This document shows positions 27,265 through 36,247 of a DNA stretch of 64,000 nucleotides, one piece after another (position 1 is the stretch's first letter; the number at the start of each line of letters is the position of its first letter). Below the pieces are notes generated by a model. That model ran no database searches, was not told the DNA's origin, and saw only the letters and a program-made list of their open reading frames with translations. This stretch comes from Oscillospiraceae bacterium Marseille-Q3528. GTDB taxonomy: Bacteria > Bacillota > Clostridia > Lachnospirales > Lachnospiraceae. The DNA lies in assembly GCA_018223385.1 (NCBI GenBank), contig JAGTTR010000009.1, positions 71,287-135,286 of the forward strand, written 5' to 3'. Made by a program: the position numbers and the translations under genes.

Positions 27265-28092
27265 ATGAAATGTAAAAACTGCGGAAAACTTTTTGATTAT
27301 GAGAAATACTATGGAATCTGCCCCAAATGCGGAACCTTTCAGAAACAGGACAATCCGCAGCAGGAGCCGGAAACGGAGGAACGGGCAGATCTGGGATTTG
27401 ATCCTGCCGATACAGACAAGGATATTTATACGTATGTGGAGGACGGAACCGCCGCACCCGGGGAGCCAAAGCCAAAGGCACAGCCGGGCAGTCATAAGGG
27501 CTCAGTGATTTATGTGGTCTGCTGTATCGCACTTTTGTTCCTGTCCGGTCTGCTGAACGGCCTTTGCACCATTGTGCAGGAGAAACAGCTGGCGAAGGAG
27601 GCGGCATTATCGGATCTTTCCATCGTAGAAGTGCCTGCCGGGGAACCGGCACAGATCGGCACCCGCACGGTGACGGTTCTGGGGGCGAAGGTGCTGGAAA
27701 AGGTAGATGTCCGCCCGGAATTTCCGGCAGGGCAGATGTGTGTGGCGGTGCATCTGCGGATCAGGAATTCTGAGGAATATCCCACCTACGAGACATCTCT
27801 GGATGCACCCTATCTGGCTTATACAGATACAGATGGTGAAGAGATTTTCAAGGAGGCGGTGTCTTCCTACGATTTTTCCAGCTATGAGATATATTATGGC
27901 CTTCGCCTGCTGGAATCCTATGATTTTGGTTATGAGAGCGATGTGGAAGGAGATGTGATCTTCTTTGCGGAGCCTGGTTTTTCGAAGCCCCGGATCTGTC
28001 TGGAAGACCGGTATCGACCGGATAACCGGATGCAGGTGTTAAAAGCGGTGTATGAGCTGCCGGTGGAGCTGCCAGAGGAGGTGGAGGAATGA
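27265..28092 (+). CDS. Zinc-ribbon membrane protein of unknown function
   Basis: Not recognised as a named family. The 275-aa product has an N-terminal zinc ribbon with C3, C6, C19 and C22 (CKNC and CPKC), then an acidic Pro-rich linker to about residue 75, one membrane segment at about 80-103, and an extracytoplasmic beta-rich domain with the look of DUF4352-type Ig-like domains (about 125-262). The ribbon faces the cytoplasm if the segment is a type II anchor. It starts 12 bases after gpsA, and its stop overlaps the next gene in an ATGA, suggesting the two proteins work together at the membrane. Confidence 0.75.
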   Translation: MKCKNCGKLFDYEKYYGICPKCGTFQKQDNPQQEPETEERADLGFDPADTDKDIYTYVEDGTAAPGEPKPKAQPGSHKGSVIYVVCCIALLFLSGLLNGLCTIVQEKQLAKEAALSDLSIVEVPAGEPAQIGTRTVTVLGAKVLEKVDVRPEFPAGQMCVAVHLRIRNSEEYPTYETSLDAPYLAYTDTDGEEIFKEAVSSYDFSSYEIYYGLRLLESYDFGYESDVEGDVIFFAEPGFSKPRICLEDRYRPDNRMQVLKAVYELPVELPEEVEE

Positions 28093-28553
28093 GACTGATT
28101 TCCGTGATCGCGAAAGGAACGCTGGGTCTGGTGACCGGTCTGGCGTTGCTCGGGGTTGTTTCTATGCTGACTGAGATGAGGGAGAACCGGGAGTATTACC
28201 GGGACAGCATTCTGACTGTGGAGGATTTCAACGTGATGCCTGTGGAAGCAGATTGTGCCCTGGGCTATTCGGCTTATGAGGTGCACATTACAGTGCGCAA
28301 TGACAGCCGGTTCGGCACGGAGGAGACTGCTGTCTGGCGTGGCTACGATGGCAAGTCCTATGATGACGTGCAGACCGACGATCCGGGACGGTACAACAGC
28401 CTCAAGTATGCGGGGACAGCAGTGATCCCGGCAGGAAGACAGACTGTGCTTAAGGATCGGATTTACGTTCGGGACGGTGTGAAGCAGGTGAAGGTATCTT
28501 ACAGTGCCGGGTATAAGGATGATACCCATGAACAGACACTGGAGATTCCGTAG
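28089..28553 (+). CDS. Membrane-anchored protein of unknown function
   Basis: Not recognised. The 154-aa product has one membrane anchor at about residues 8-26 and an extracytoplasmic domain of about 120 residues rich in beta-strand patterns (YEVHITVRNDSRFG, GTAVIPAGRQTVLKDRIYV). The strand pattern is like the outer domain of the zinc-ribbon protein just upstream, with which it shares a four-base ATGA overlap. The pair may be related domains by duplication, but identity is too low to claim from reading. Confidence 0.7.
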   Translation: MRLISVIAKGTLGLVTGLALLGVVSMLTEMRENREYYRDSILTVEDFNVMPVEADCALGYSAYEVHITVRNDSRFGTEETAVWRGYDGKSYDDVQTDDPGRYNSLKYAGTAVIPAGRQTVLKDRIYVRDGVKQVKVSYSAGYKDDTHEQTLEIP

Positions 28554-28610
28554 AGGGGTATTGTGGGTGAGAATTTTCATTTGCTTGCCGCATGTGAGGC
28601 CGACAGGAAT

Positions 28611-28633
28611 AGTTATAAGTAAAACTTATAACT
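28611..28633 (+). promoter_or_regulatory. Perfect 10-base inverted repeat upstream of nucleoside operon promoter
   Basis: AGTTATAAGT (28611-28620), AAA, ACTTATAACT (28624-28633). It has no T run, so it is not a good terminator. It lies 19 bases upstream of the -35 box and could be an operator or the end of the preceding transcript. Confidence 0.5.
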
Positions 28634-28652
28634 GATTGGCGTGAAAAATAAA

Positions 28653-28681
28653 TTGAAACCATTCTTCTAATGTTGTATAAT
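28653..28681 (+). promoter_or_regulatory. Sigma-A promoter of the nucleoside operon
   Basis: TTGAAA (28653-28658), 17-base spacer, TATAAT (28676-28681). It leaves a leader of about 110 bases before the hydrolase gene, containing a short hairpin GGGC/GCCC (28694-28706) followed by ATTTTT. The leader does not match a purine riboswitch. Confidence 0.8.
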
Positions 28682-28799
28682 CATAGGAAGAAAGGGCGTT
28701 TTGCCCATTTTTCGCGTTTCGGGCTCATTTACCGGACACCTGAGGACAGAAGTGCTATAAAAAGTAAAAAAGACAGAAATAAAAGGAACTGACAGACAG

Positions 28800-29771
28800 A
28801 TGAAGAAGAAAATGATACTGAGTGTGGACACGGGAATTGATGATGCGCTGGCAATTGTCTATGCCATCGGGCAGCAGGAGATGGAGCTGATCGGCATCAC
28901 GGTTTCCTATGGTATGTCCATTGTGGAGAATACATACCGGAATACAAAAAAGCTGGTGGAACTTTTGGGGGCGCAGGTGCCTGTATACATGGGAAGTGCG
29001 GTACCTATCGTCCGTCCGGGACGGGATTATAAGCTGGCGGGCAGTAAGATCCATGGGCAGGACGGTATGGCGAATCAGTTTGGAGATTATGAGCCGGAGG
29101 ATGTGGCCGGCGCAGTGGTGGAGGAGTCGGTGGATTACATCATTGACAGCATCCATACCTACGGCAAAGATCTGGTGCTGGTAACCACCGGCCCCATGAC
29201 CGATCTGGCCCGGGTGATCACAAAGGAGCCGGGTATCCTTGATCAGATCGGTGCAGTGTATTCCATGGTGGGGGCGCTGGCAGCACCCGGGAATGTGAAT
29301 CCATATAAGGAGGCCAATGCGGGCATGGATCCGGAAGCTGTGAAGCTGGTGCTGGAGACAGAACCTCCGCTGACAGTCATTGGTCTGGATGTGACGAGAA
29401 AAACACTGATGAGCTTTGCAGATCTGAAGCGCTGGCAGACGATCGGTACCGGACGGGCAGATTTTCTGGCGAAGCTGGTGGAATATTATCTGGATGCGTA
29501 CCGTGTGATGCATCCGTACCTGAAGGGCTGTGCGCTGCATGACCCGCTGGCTGTGGGTGCGGCGCTGCATCCGGAGTGGATCACCACCATCCCCATGCAT
29601 CTGACCTGTGTGACCGAAGGAGAAGCGGACGGCCGTACCTGCGAGAATCTGGAAAAATGCGATGATACCGATTATCATACATGCGGTGCCCTGTTTGTGG
29701 ACAGTGCAGCGTTTGAGGAGAATTTCTTTGCGACTGTGGAAAACGTGCTTGCCGGTCAGGCTGGTGCATAA
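28800..29771 (+). CDS. Nucleoside hydrolase
   Basis: Ribohydrolase of the inosine-uridine-preferring family that splits nucleosides into base and ribose. It has 323 aa. The N-terminal calcium/ribose-binding motif is present as SVDTGIDDALAI (the usual DxDxxxDD with Gly at one place), with the mid region VLVTTGPMTDLA and the C-terminal HDPLAVGAAL. It is the first gene of an operon with a BmpA-type nucleoside importer, so it likely acts on nucleosides brought in by that transporter. Substrate preference (purine or pyrimidine) cannot be read. Confidence 0.92.
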   Translation: MKKKMILSVDTGIDDALAIVYAIGQQEMELIGITVSYGMSIVENTYRNTKKLVELLGAQVPVYMGSAVPIVRPGRDYKLAGSKIHGQDGMANQFGDYEPEDVAGAVVEESVDYIIDSIHTYGKDLVLVTTGPMTDLARVITKEPGILDQIGAVYSMVGALAAPGNVNPYKEANAGMDPEAVKLVLETEPPLTVIGLDVTRKTLMSFADLKRWQTIGTGRADFLAKLVEYYLDAYRVMHPYLKGCALHDPLAVGAALHPEWITTIPMHLTCVTEGEADGRTCENLEKCDDTDYHTCGALFVDSAAFEENFFATVENVLAGQAGA

Positions 29772-29792
29772 GATAAAAGGAGTGGGCTGCCA

Positions 29793-31319
29793 ATGGGAAC
29801 GCTGTTGGAATTAAAGAATGTAACGAAGATATATGAGGGCGGTGTACTGGCCAACCACAATATATGCTTTGACGTCCGGGAGGGCGAGATCCACGCACTG
29901 GTAGGGGAAAACGGTGCGGGAAAGAGTACGCTGATGAAGATACTGTTCGGCCTGATCCCCATCACCTCCGGACAGATTTTTCTGAGAGGAGAGGAAGTGC
30001 ACTTTGCTTCCAGCAGCGACGCCATCGCAGCAGGAATCGGCATGGTACATCAGCATTTTATGCTGGTGGATTCTCTGACCGGAGCGGAAAACCTGATGCT
30101 GGGCATCAAGGAAGAAAAATTTATCAGCAACCGGAAGGAAGACGTGGAGAAGACCCGTGCCATTGCGGCAAAATATAACTTCGACATTGACCCGGAGCGG
30201 AGAGTCCGGGATATGAGCGTCGGCATGAAGCAGAAGCTGGAGATCCTGAAGATCCTGTACCGGGGCGCGAAGCTGATCATCCTGGACGAGCCTACTGCGG
30301 TGCTGACACCTCAGGAGACGGAGGAACTGTTTGAACGGCTCATCGACCTGAAAAAACAGGGAATGACCATTATCTTTATTTCCCATAAACTCAACGAGGT
30401 AAAGCGGATCAGCGATCGGATCACTGTTTTAAAAGGCGGCAAGACGAAAGGCACGTTCAACACCGCCGATGTCACGGAGGAAGAGATTTCCAATAAGATG
30501 GTGGGCCGTGTCATTTCTTTTGATTATGAGAAAGAAATGCTGGAGCCGGACGAGGATCTCCTCAAAGTGGAGAACCTGACGTACAAGGATCGGTTTGACG
30601 TCATGAAGCTGGACGGCGTCAGCTTTACCGTGCGCAACAAGGAGATCGTGGGCATTGCCGGTGTGGAGGGCAACGGACAGAGTGAGCTCATTGAGATCAT
30701 CACAGCCAATTTAAGAGCCCGTTCCGGCCAGGTGCTGTTCAAAAACGAGGACATCACGAAGGCGTCCATCGACCATGTGCGCAAGCTGGGCATGTCCTAT
30801 GTACCGGAGGATCGTCTGTATAACGGCTGTGCAGCCATCATGAGCGTACAGGAGAACATGGTCGTGTCCAACATCGATTCCTTTGCCAAGAAAAGCAAGC
30901 TCATTGATTTTAAGAAGGTCAAGGAACACTGCAAGGCACTGATCAAAGAATATAATGTAAAAACGAAGGACGAGAACCAGCCCATCAAGAGCCTGTCCGG
31001 CGGTAACATCCAGAAGGCCATCGTGGCAAGGGAGTTCTGTGCGGGCAGCGATCTGCTGGTGCTGGATCAGCCGACCCGGGGCGTGGACGTGGGCGCCATG
31101 AACTTCATTCACCAGAAGATCCTGGAGATGAGAAGTGCAGGCAAGGGCATCATTCTGGCATCCGCCGATCTGAATGAGCTTATTGCTTTAAGTGACCGGA
31201 TCCTTGTCATGCATAAGGGCAGGGTTGTGGCATCCTTAAGCAACCGGCCAAAGGTCAGCGAGCAGGAGCTGGGACTTTACATGCTCGGTATCAAACATCA
31301 GGAAGGAGCGGAGGCATAG
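29793..31319 (+). CDS. Nucleoside ABC transporter ATP-binding protein (two ABC domains)
   Basis: ATPase of a BmpA-family (RnsB/NupO-type) nucleoside importer, 508 aa with two ABC domains. Domain 1 has GENGAGKST near residue 38 and ILDEPTAVLTPQE; domain 2 has the degenerate loop GVEGNGQSE, then LSGGNIQKAI and VLDQPTRGVDVG. A degenerate second site is usual for this transporter class. It starts 21 bases after the nucleoside hydrolase and is followed one base later by the first permease gene. Confidence 0.93.
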   Translation: MGTLLELKNVTKIYEGGVLANHNICFDVREGEIHALVGENGAGKSTLMKILFGLIPITSGQIFLRGEEVHFASSSDAIAAGIGMVHQHFMLVDSLTGAENLMLGIKEEKFISNRKEDVEKTRAIAAKYNFDIDPERRVRDMSVGMKQKLEILKILYRGAKLIILDEPTAVLTPQETEELFERLIDLKKQGMTIIFISHKLNEVKRISDRITVLKGGKTKGTFNTADVTEEEISNKMVGRVISFDYEKEMLEPDEDLLKVENLTYKDRFDVMKLDGVSFTVRNKEIVGIAGVEGNGQSELIEIITANLRARSGQVLFKNEDITKASIDHVRKLGMSYVPEDRLYNGCAAIMSVQENMVVSNIDSFAKKSKLIDFKKVKEHCKALIKEYNVKTKDENQPIKSLSGGNIQKAIVAREFCAGSDLLVLDQPTRGVDVGAMNFIHQKILEMRSAGKGIILASADLNELIALSDRILVMHKGRVVASLSNRPKVSEQELGLYMLGIKHQEGAEA

Positions 31320-31320
31320 C

Positions 31321-32417
31321 ATGAATACCAAAAAGAAATTTGACATCATGAACTATTTCAATGTCATCCGTACCGTGATCGCCATGGTGATCGCACTGCT
31401 GATCGTATTTGCGATTATCTTTTTCGTCAGCGAGGAGCCGGTATTTGCCATCCAGAAGCTGATGCTGGGGCCCCTGCAGACCAAGCGGAGCTTTTTCAAC
31501 GTCATTGAGCGGGCAGTGCCGCTGATCTTCACCGGCCTGTCTCTGAACATCGTGCTGCGGAGCGGTATTTTCAATATCGGTGCAGACGGCGCTTTCTACA
31601 TGGGAGCCGTCATTGCCACCGCCATTGCCATCCGGGTGCCGCTGCCCAATATTTTACACCAGTTTGTACTCATCGTGGCAGCAGCCATCGCAGGCGGATT
31701 CATTTCCATGCTGCCGGTGCTGATCAATAAATTTACCAAAGTAGACCCGACGGTACTTTCCATCATGTTCAACTCGGTGTTCTACTATCTGGGCCTGTCC
31801 ATCATCAGTGCTTTCTTCCTGGAGGGAGGCGGAAGCTGGGGCAGCGCCAAGTTCCCCAAGGATGCCAAGCTGGGCAACCTGATCAAGGGAACGAGCATGA
31901 ACTACGGTTTCCTCATCCTCATCGCAGCCGTTATTTTCGTTGTGGTGCTGATGGAGAAGACTTCCTTCGGTTATAAGGTGCGTGTCACCGGTATCAACCC
32001 GGAATTCGCCAGGGCAGCTGGCATCAAGACCGGGAAGGTCATTCTGCTGGCACAGTTCATGGGCGGTATCTTCGCCGGTATGGGCGGCGCCATTGAGATG
32101 TCGGTATGTACAAGCGTTTCTACTGGCAGAGCCAGGTGAACTATGTGTGGGACGGTCTTCTTGTCCACATGCTGGCCAATGAGAACCCGGTATTCATTCC
32201 GCTGACCGCGTTTTTCATCGCGTACCTGCGGATCGGTGCAGAGATCATGTCCCGTTCTACGGATCTGGATCCGGAGGTGGTTACCCTTCTGCAGGGCATC
32301 ATCATCCTTCTGGTGGCATCCGAGCGGTTCCTGTATAAATTCAAACAGAAACACGAGCAGAAGCTTGCCCTGGAGCAGGCAGAGCTTGCAGCAGCACAGG
32401 AAGGAGGCAATGTATAA
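31321..32417 (+). pseudogene. Nucleoside ABC transporter permease, first subunit (one-base frameshift)
   Basis: Membrane permease of the BmpA-type importer (NupP-like). The frame from 31321 reads normally for about 260 residues, with typical GLSLNIVLRSGIFNIGADGA, up to GGAIEMS, then leaves frame near 32103 and stops at 32139. The family sequence resumes in another frame from 32106 (MYKRFYWQSQVNYVWDG) and runs to 32417 with the expected membrane segments. Restoring one G in the GG at 32103-32104 gives a continuous product of about 365 aa. Either the gene is freshly broken or one base was lost in sequencing or assembly; the intact neighbours favour error or a very recent mutation. Confidence 0.85.
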
Positions 32418-33337
32418 TGGGATTCCTTTTATCATCCAGTTTCTGGTTTTCTGTGCTTGCCAGCACAACGCCGGTGATGCTTGCCACCCTGGCGGCAAAT
32501 ATCGTCAGCCAGGCCGGCATTTTCAACCTGGCCATTGAGGGAACAATGCTCATCTGTGCCCTGGCCGGTGTCCTGGGCAGTGCCTGGACCGGCAATCTTC
32601 TGGTGGGAGCCGTGGCAGGTCTGTTTTTCGGTATTCTGGTGTCCTTTATCCTGGGATATTTTACCCTGGTGATGCGCGGTCCCATGAATGCCTGTGGCGT
32701 GGCCATCAATCTGGCTGCCACCGGCGGTACGGTATTTGTCCTTGTACTGACTGCAGGCAGTAAGATCACCAGCAGCGCTCTGGTAAGTAAAACCTTTCCG
32801 AATGTTAAGATTCCCGGACTTTCTGCCATTCCGTTTATCGGTAAGGTGCTTTCCGGACAGAATTTTTTAACTTATGTGGGATGGATCCTGGTGGCAGTGA
32901 CCTGGTTTTTACTGTATAAGACGAAGCTGGGGCTGAACATCCGGGCCGTGGGAGAGAACGAGGAGGCTGCCCGGTCTGCAGGCATCAACGTGCTCAAGAC
33001 CCGGTTCATTTCGCTGCTGTTCTGCGGCGTGTTCTGTGCGCTGGGCGGCATGTATCTTTCCATGGGTTCCCTCAAATCCTTTACCGCCGGTATGGTGGCG
33101 GGCAGAGGATACCTGTCTCTGGCGATGCAGGCCATCAGCCAGGGCAATCCGGTAGTGGGCTTCTTAAGCTCCCTGCTCTATGGATTTTCGGACACGATCA
33201 CGGTGTATCTGCAGCTTTACAGTAATCTGGATCTGAAGCTGATCGATGCATTCCCGTATGTGTTCATCATTGTTGTGCTTACCATTTTGCAGGTGAGCAA
33301 GTCAAAAGCAGAGGAACGCCGTGCCAAGGCTGCATAA
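32417..33337 (+). CDS. Nucleoside ABC transporter permease, second subunit
   Basis: Second membrane permease (NupQ-like) of the importer, 306 aa with about eight membrane segments. It shows the family features NIVSQAGIFNLAIEGTMLICAL near the N-terminus and AVGENEEAARSAGINVLKTRF in the coupling loop. The ATG overlaps the stop of the preceding permease by one base, so translation of the two subunits is normally coupled; the upstream frameshift could reduce this. Confidence 0.92.
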   Translation: MGFLLSSSFWFSVLASTTPVMLATLAANIVSQAGIFNLAIEGTMLICALAGVLGSAWTGNLLVGAVAGLFFGILVSFILGYFTLVMRGPMNACGVAINLAATGGTVFVLVLTAGSKITSSALVSKTFPNVKIPGLSAIPFIGKVLSGQNFLTYVGWILVAVTWFLLYKTKLGLNIRAVGENEEAARSAGINVLKTRFISLLFCGVFCALGGMYLSMGSLKSFTAGMVAGRGYLSLAMQAISQGNPVVGFLSSLLYGFSDTITVYLQLYSNLDLKLIDAFPYVFIIVVLTILQVSKSKAEERRAKAA

Positions 33338-33387
33338 GTCTCGGATAACTGGTGTTTTTCATAAAATCAAAGGAGGAGAAAGACCAA

Positions 33388-33975
33388 ATGGCAGACAGTG
33401 TTTATTATGATCCCTGGTCAAATACAAAAACAAAGAGCGGACTGGATGCAGATCTTGTGATTTCCGCGCTGCAGAAATGTATCCGCCGTGGAGAAGAGGA
33501 GCTGGCCCTGCGCATGGCGTATGAGCTTTATATTACATCTACCTTCCACGAAGAGAAAATGTGGAATCGGCTTCTGGTTATTTCCGTGGAGGATATCGGC
33601 TTCGGCAATACCGATGCACCGATGTTTGTCAAGACTATGAATGATTTGAGAAAAGAATTCGCATATGGCGATGGGGACCGCCCGATTTTCTTCATGCACG
33701 CGATCCGTTATCTGTGCAAATGTAAGAAGGAGCGTTCTACCGACCATATTAAAAATATCATCATGAAGGAATTTGAGGCAGGTTATGTGCCGGAGATTCC
33801 GGATTATGCCATGGACATGCACACCATCAAGGGAAGAGCAATGGGCAGAGATGTTTTCTACTTCCTGAACGAGGCGAGCAAGGTAGAGCCGTTATGGGAG
33901 GATTATGATGATTCTTATCGTCAGACCCTGTACAAGATGTGCGAAGAAGAAGCTAAGAAAAAAGAAGAAGAGTAA
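33388..33975 (+). CDS. MgsA/RarA C-terminal-domain-like protein
   Basis: A 195-aa soluble protein resembling the C-terminal domain of the AAA+ recombination factor MgsA/RarA without the ATPase part. It has the segments ISALQKCIRRGEEELALRMAYEL, RLLVISVEDIGFGN and a helical core. In the full protein this domain forms the tetramerisation region; what the stand-alone form does is unknown. It starts at ATG 33388 with an aggaggag site. It lies between the second permease and the binding-protein gene of the nucleoside importer, so it is co-expressed with uptake of nucleosides. The family call is by pattern only. Confidence 0.65.
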   Translation: MADSVYYDPWSNTKTKSGLDADLVISALQKCIRRGEEELALRMAYELYITSTFHEEKMWNRLLVISVEDIGFGNTDAPMFVKTMNDLRKEFAYGDGDRPIFFMHAIRYLCKCKKERSTDHIKNIIMKEFEAGYVPEIPDYAMDMHTIKGRAMGRDVFYFLNEASKVEPLWEDYDDSYRQTLYKMCEEEAKKKEEE

Positions 33976-33990
33976 ACAGGAGGAAAAGAA

Positions 33991-35154
33991 ATGAAAAAGT
34001 TACTGGCATTATTACTGACCGGTGCAATGGCAGTAGGTATGCTTGCAGGCTGCGGTTCTTCTGACAGCAGCACAGACAAGGCAGAGGATTCCACAGAGGC
34101 AGCAGACAGCACAGACGAGGCTGCAGCTGATGATGGCGAGAAGGCTGAGGTTTATGTGTTCATCAAAAACAGAGGAGACCTTTCCTACTGGGACAGCATG
34201 GCTGAGGGTGGAGACAGAGCAGCAACAGAGCTGGCTGACAAGGCCAACATACATGTCATCGAGACAACTGCGGATCTGCAGGCAAATCTGACTGCCATGT
34301 ATGAGGCGGCAGATGCCGGCGCAGATCTGATCATCACAGCATCTGACTTTAAGGATAACCTGGTAGAGATTGCTAACGAGTATCCGGATCTGGCAACTGT
34401 TATTCTGAACGAGAACGTGCTAGACCAGGCTGAGAACGGCAACATGTATGGTGTTGATTTCTCCGTATCTGAGGCTTCTTTCCTCGCCGGTATCGCTGCA
34501 GCTGATGTTGCATCCTCCGGTGTAGAGGGCACAAGCGGTGCAAAGACTGTGGGCTTTATCGGCGGTATGGACGAGACTGTTCCCATCCAGGAGTTCTTCG
34601 TTGGTTACATTCAGGGTGCGAAATATTTCGATCCTGATACAAAGATCGTTTATAACTATGTTGGTGCATGGAACGATCCTGACACGGCAAGAACACAGGC
34701 TCTGACACAGTACAATGATGCCGGTGCCGATGTGATCTTTGCTTGCGCAGGCGGATCCGGCAACGGTGTACATACAGCAGCAGCCGAGGTTGGCAAATAT
34801 GTCATCGGTGTTGATTCCGACCAGTCCTTAATGTACACAGAGGATCCCGATATCCAGAGCAGATTCGTTACTTCTGTTATCAAACAGTGCGGAAATGTGA
34901 TTTACGCTACGATCCAAGAGTACCTGGACAAAGGTACCCTTCCTTTCGGTGAGTACCAGGTAAAGGGCGTTGCTGATGATGCTGCAGGTATTGTAGAGAA
35001 CGATCTGTACAACTCCATCGTATCCGATGCGGGCAAAGCAGCCATCGAAAAAGCAAAATCCGAGATGTCTGACGGTACACTGAAGGTTGAGGGTGCGGTC
35101 GGCAAACAGCAGGATGAGATCAAGGCAATGATCGATCAGTATATCAACCAGTAA
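33991..35154 (+). CDS. BMP-family nucleoside-binding lipoprotein
   Basis: Substrate-binding lipoprotein of the nucleoside importer, 387 aa. The signal peptide ends in the lipobox LAGC with lipidated C21, followed by an Asp/Ser/Thr-rich linker to about residue 48. The BMP domain has GDLSYWDSMAEGGDRAATEL, DGADLIITASD-like GADLIITASDFKDNLVEIA, GVDFSVSEASFLAGIAAAD and VIFACAGGSGNGVHTAA. It has lower GC and better ribosome-site strength than its neighbours, as expected for an abundant binding protein. It ends the operon that begins with the nucleoside hydrolase. Confidence 0.95.
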   Translation: MKKLLALLLTGAMAVGMLAGCGSSDSSTDKAEDSTEAADSTDEAAADDGEKAEVYVFIKNRGDLSYWDSMAEGGDRAATELADKANIHVIETTADLQANLTAMYEAADAGADLIITASDFKDNLVEIANEYPDLATVILNENVLDQAENGNMYGVDFSVSEASFLAGIAAADVASSGVEGTSGAKTVGFIGGMDETVPIQEFFVGYIQGAKYFDPDTKIVYNYVGAWNDPDTARTQALTQYNDAGADVIFACAGGSGNGVHTAAAEVGKYVIGVDSDQSLMYTEDPDIQSRFVTSVIKQCGNVIYATIQEYLDKGTLPFGEYQVKGVADDAAGIVENDLYNSIVSDAGKAAIEKAKSEMSDGTLKVEGAVGKQQDEIKAMIDQYINQ

Positions 35155-35184
35155 TTGGATCCATACGGATACAGAACTGATAAT
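35155..35184 (+). promoter_or_regulatory. Possible promoter of the thiamine operon
   Basis: TTGGAT (35155-35160), 18-base spacer, GATAAT (35179-35184), placing the start of transcription just before the TPP riboswitch. It is the best match in the short spacer but not strong. Confidence 0.45.
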
Positions 35185-35196
35185 TGGATATGGAAA

Positions 35197-35284
35197 AACG
35201 GGAGCTTGTAAGACAGGCTGAGAGGAAGGTGTGACCTTCGACCGAAAACCTGATTTGGATAATGCCAACGGAGGGACACCCGCT
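35197..35284 (+). promoter_or_regulatory. TPP riboswitch (thi box)
   Basis: Thiamine-pyrophosphate aptamer upstream of the thiamine operon. Stem P1 pairs CGGG (35199-35202) with CCCG (35279-35282). The conserved GGCTGAGA motif is at about 35217-35224 and the conserved CCTGATTTGGATAATGCC region at about 35249-35266, followed by CGGAGGGA. The terminator 30 bases downstream suggests control by premature termination when thiamine pyrophosphate is plentiful. Confidence 0.95.
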
Positions 35285-35312
35285 GCGAAGCAGAGGGAGT
35301 AATAAAGCACAG

Positions 35313-35342
35313 AAGGGGCTGCCAGATCGGCAGCCCCTTTTT
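35313..35342 (+). terminator. Riboswitch-controlled intrinsic terminator
   Basis: GGGGCTGCC (35315-35323) pairs with GGCAGCCCC (35329-35337), followed by five T. It is placed between the TPP aptamer and thiS, as the expression platform. Confidence 0.9.
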
Positions 35343-35400
35343 GCGCGGTTTTATGAAGGGCGTATCTGAACCTTCAAATTGGGAAAAAGGAGGGATTGAA

Positions 35401-35595
35401 ATGGTAACCGTAAATGGAGAAGCACGATCCATCGCAGGACTTACACTGCAGGATTACCTGAAGACGACCAGCTATGATCTCACCCGGATCGCGGTGGAGA
35501 AAAACGGAGAGATCGTTCCGAAAGCCCGGTACGGCAGTACCGTACTGCAGGATGAGGATTGCATCGAAGTAGTAAGCTTTGTGGGAGGTGGCTGA
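35401..35595 (+). CDS. thiS: Sulfur carrier protein ThiS
   Basis: Ubiquitin-like protein that carries sulfur as a C-terminal thiocarboxylate for thiazole synthesis. It has 64 aa and ends in FVGGG, giving the required Gly-Gly terminus. The ATG at 35401 has an aaaggagg ribosome site; the upstream in-frame codons from 35341 lie within the terminator tail and are rejected. It is followed immediately by thiF. Confidence 0.95.
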   Translation: MVTVNGEARSIAGLTLQDYLKTTSYDLTRIAVEKNGEIVPKARYGSTVLQDEDCIEVVSFVGGG

Positions 35596-36231
35596 ATGAT
35601 CCCATCAAAGGAAGAGTGGATGCAGGTGCTGGAATTGCGGCATGGGAAGGAGCGGCAACGGGCGTTTTCCAACGCCACGGTTGCGGTATGCGGGCTGGGA
35701 GGCTTAGGATCCAACGTGGCTGTTTCCCTGGCCCGGGCAGGGATCGGTAAGCTGATCCTCATGGATTTTGACCGGGTGGACATTACCAACCTGCACAGGC
35801 AGCAGTATAAGGTGATACAGCTTGGACGTCCCAAGGTGGAGGCACTGGCGGAAAACTTACGGGAGATCGCACCCTATACGGAGCTGGAGCTGCACGATGT
35901 GAAGATCACGGAGGAGAACGCCCCGGCGCTGCTGGCAGAGGCGGATGTGGTGTGCGAAGCCTTTGATAATCCGGTATGCAAGGCCATGCTGGTGAACGTG
36001 GTGCTGGAGCAGATGCCGGAGAAATATCTGGTGGCAGGCTCCGGCATGGCGGGCATGAAGAGTACCAATCTCATCCGCACGAGAAGGATCACCGACCATT
36101 TTTATCTGTGCGGGGACGGCGTCAGTGATGTGAACGACGGCATGGGACTGGTGGCACCCCGGGTGATGGCTTGCGCAGCCCATGAAGCACATATGATCCT
36201 GCGGATTCTGTCAGGAGAACTGGAAGCATAG
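35596..36231 (+). CDS. thiF: ThiS adenylyltransferase ThiF (short family-2 form)
   Basis: E1-like enzyme that adenylates the ThiS C-terminus. It has 211 aa, matching the short ThiF form seen in Clostridia rather than the 250-aa form. The nucleotide site is [22 protein letters not shown], followed by [13 protein letters not shown]. No CxxC zinc pair is seen in the C-terminal part, as expected for the short form. It starts directly after the thiS stop. Confidence 0.93.
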   Translation: MIPSKEEWMQVLELRHGKERQRAFSNATVAVCGLGGLGSNVAVSLARAGIGKLILMDFDRVDITNLHRQQYKVIQLGRPKVEALAENLREIAPYTELELHDVKITEENAPALLAEADVVCEAFDNPVCKAMLVNVVLEQMPEKYLVAGSGMAGMKSTNLIRTRRITDHFYLCGDGVSDVNDGMGLVAPRVMACAAHEAHMILRILSGELEA

Positions 36232-36247
36232 AAAGAAGGAAGATTAC

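Noticed and set aside
28682..28799. Purine riboswitch before the nucleoside hydrolase
   Set aside because: The leader lacks the three-way-junction core and paired loops expected for the purine aptamer.
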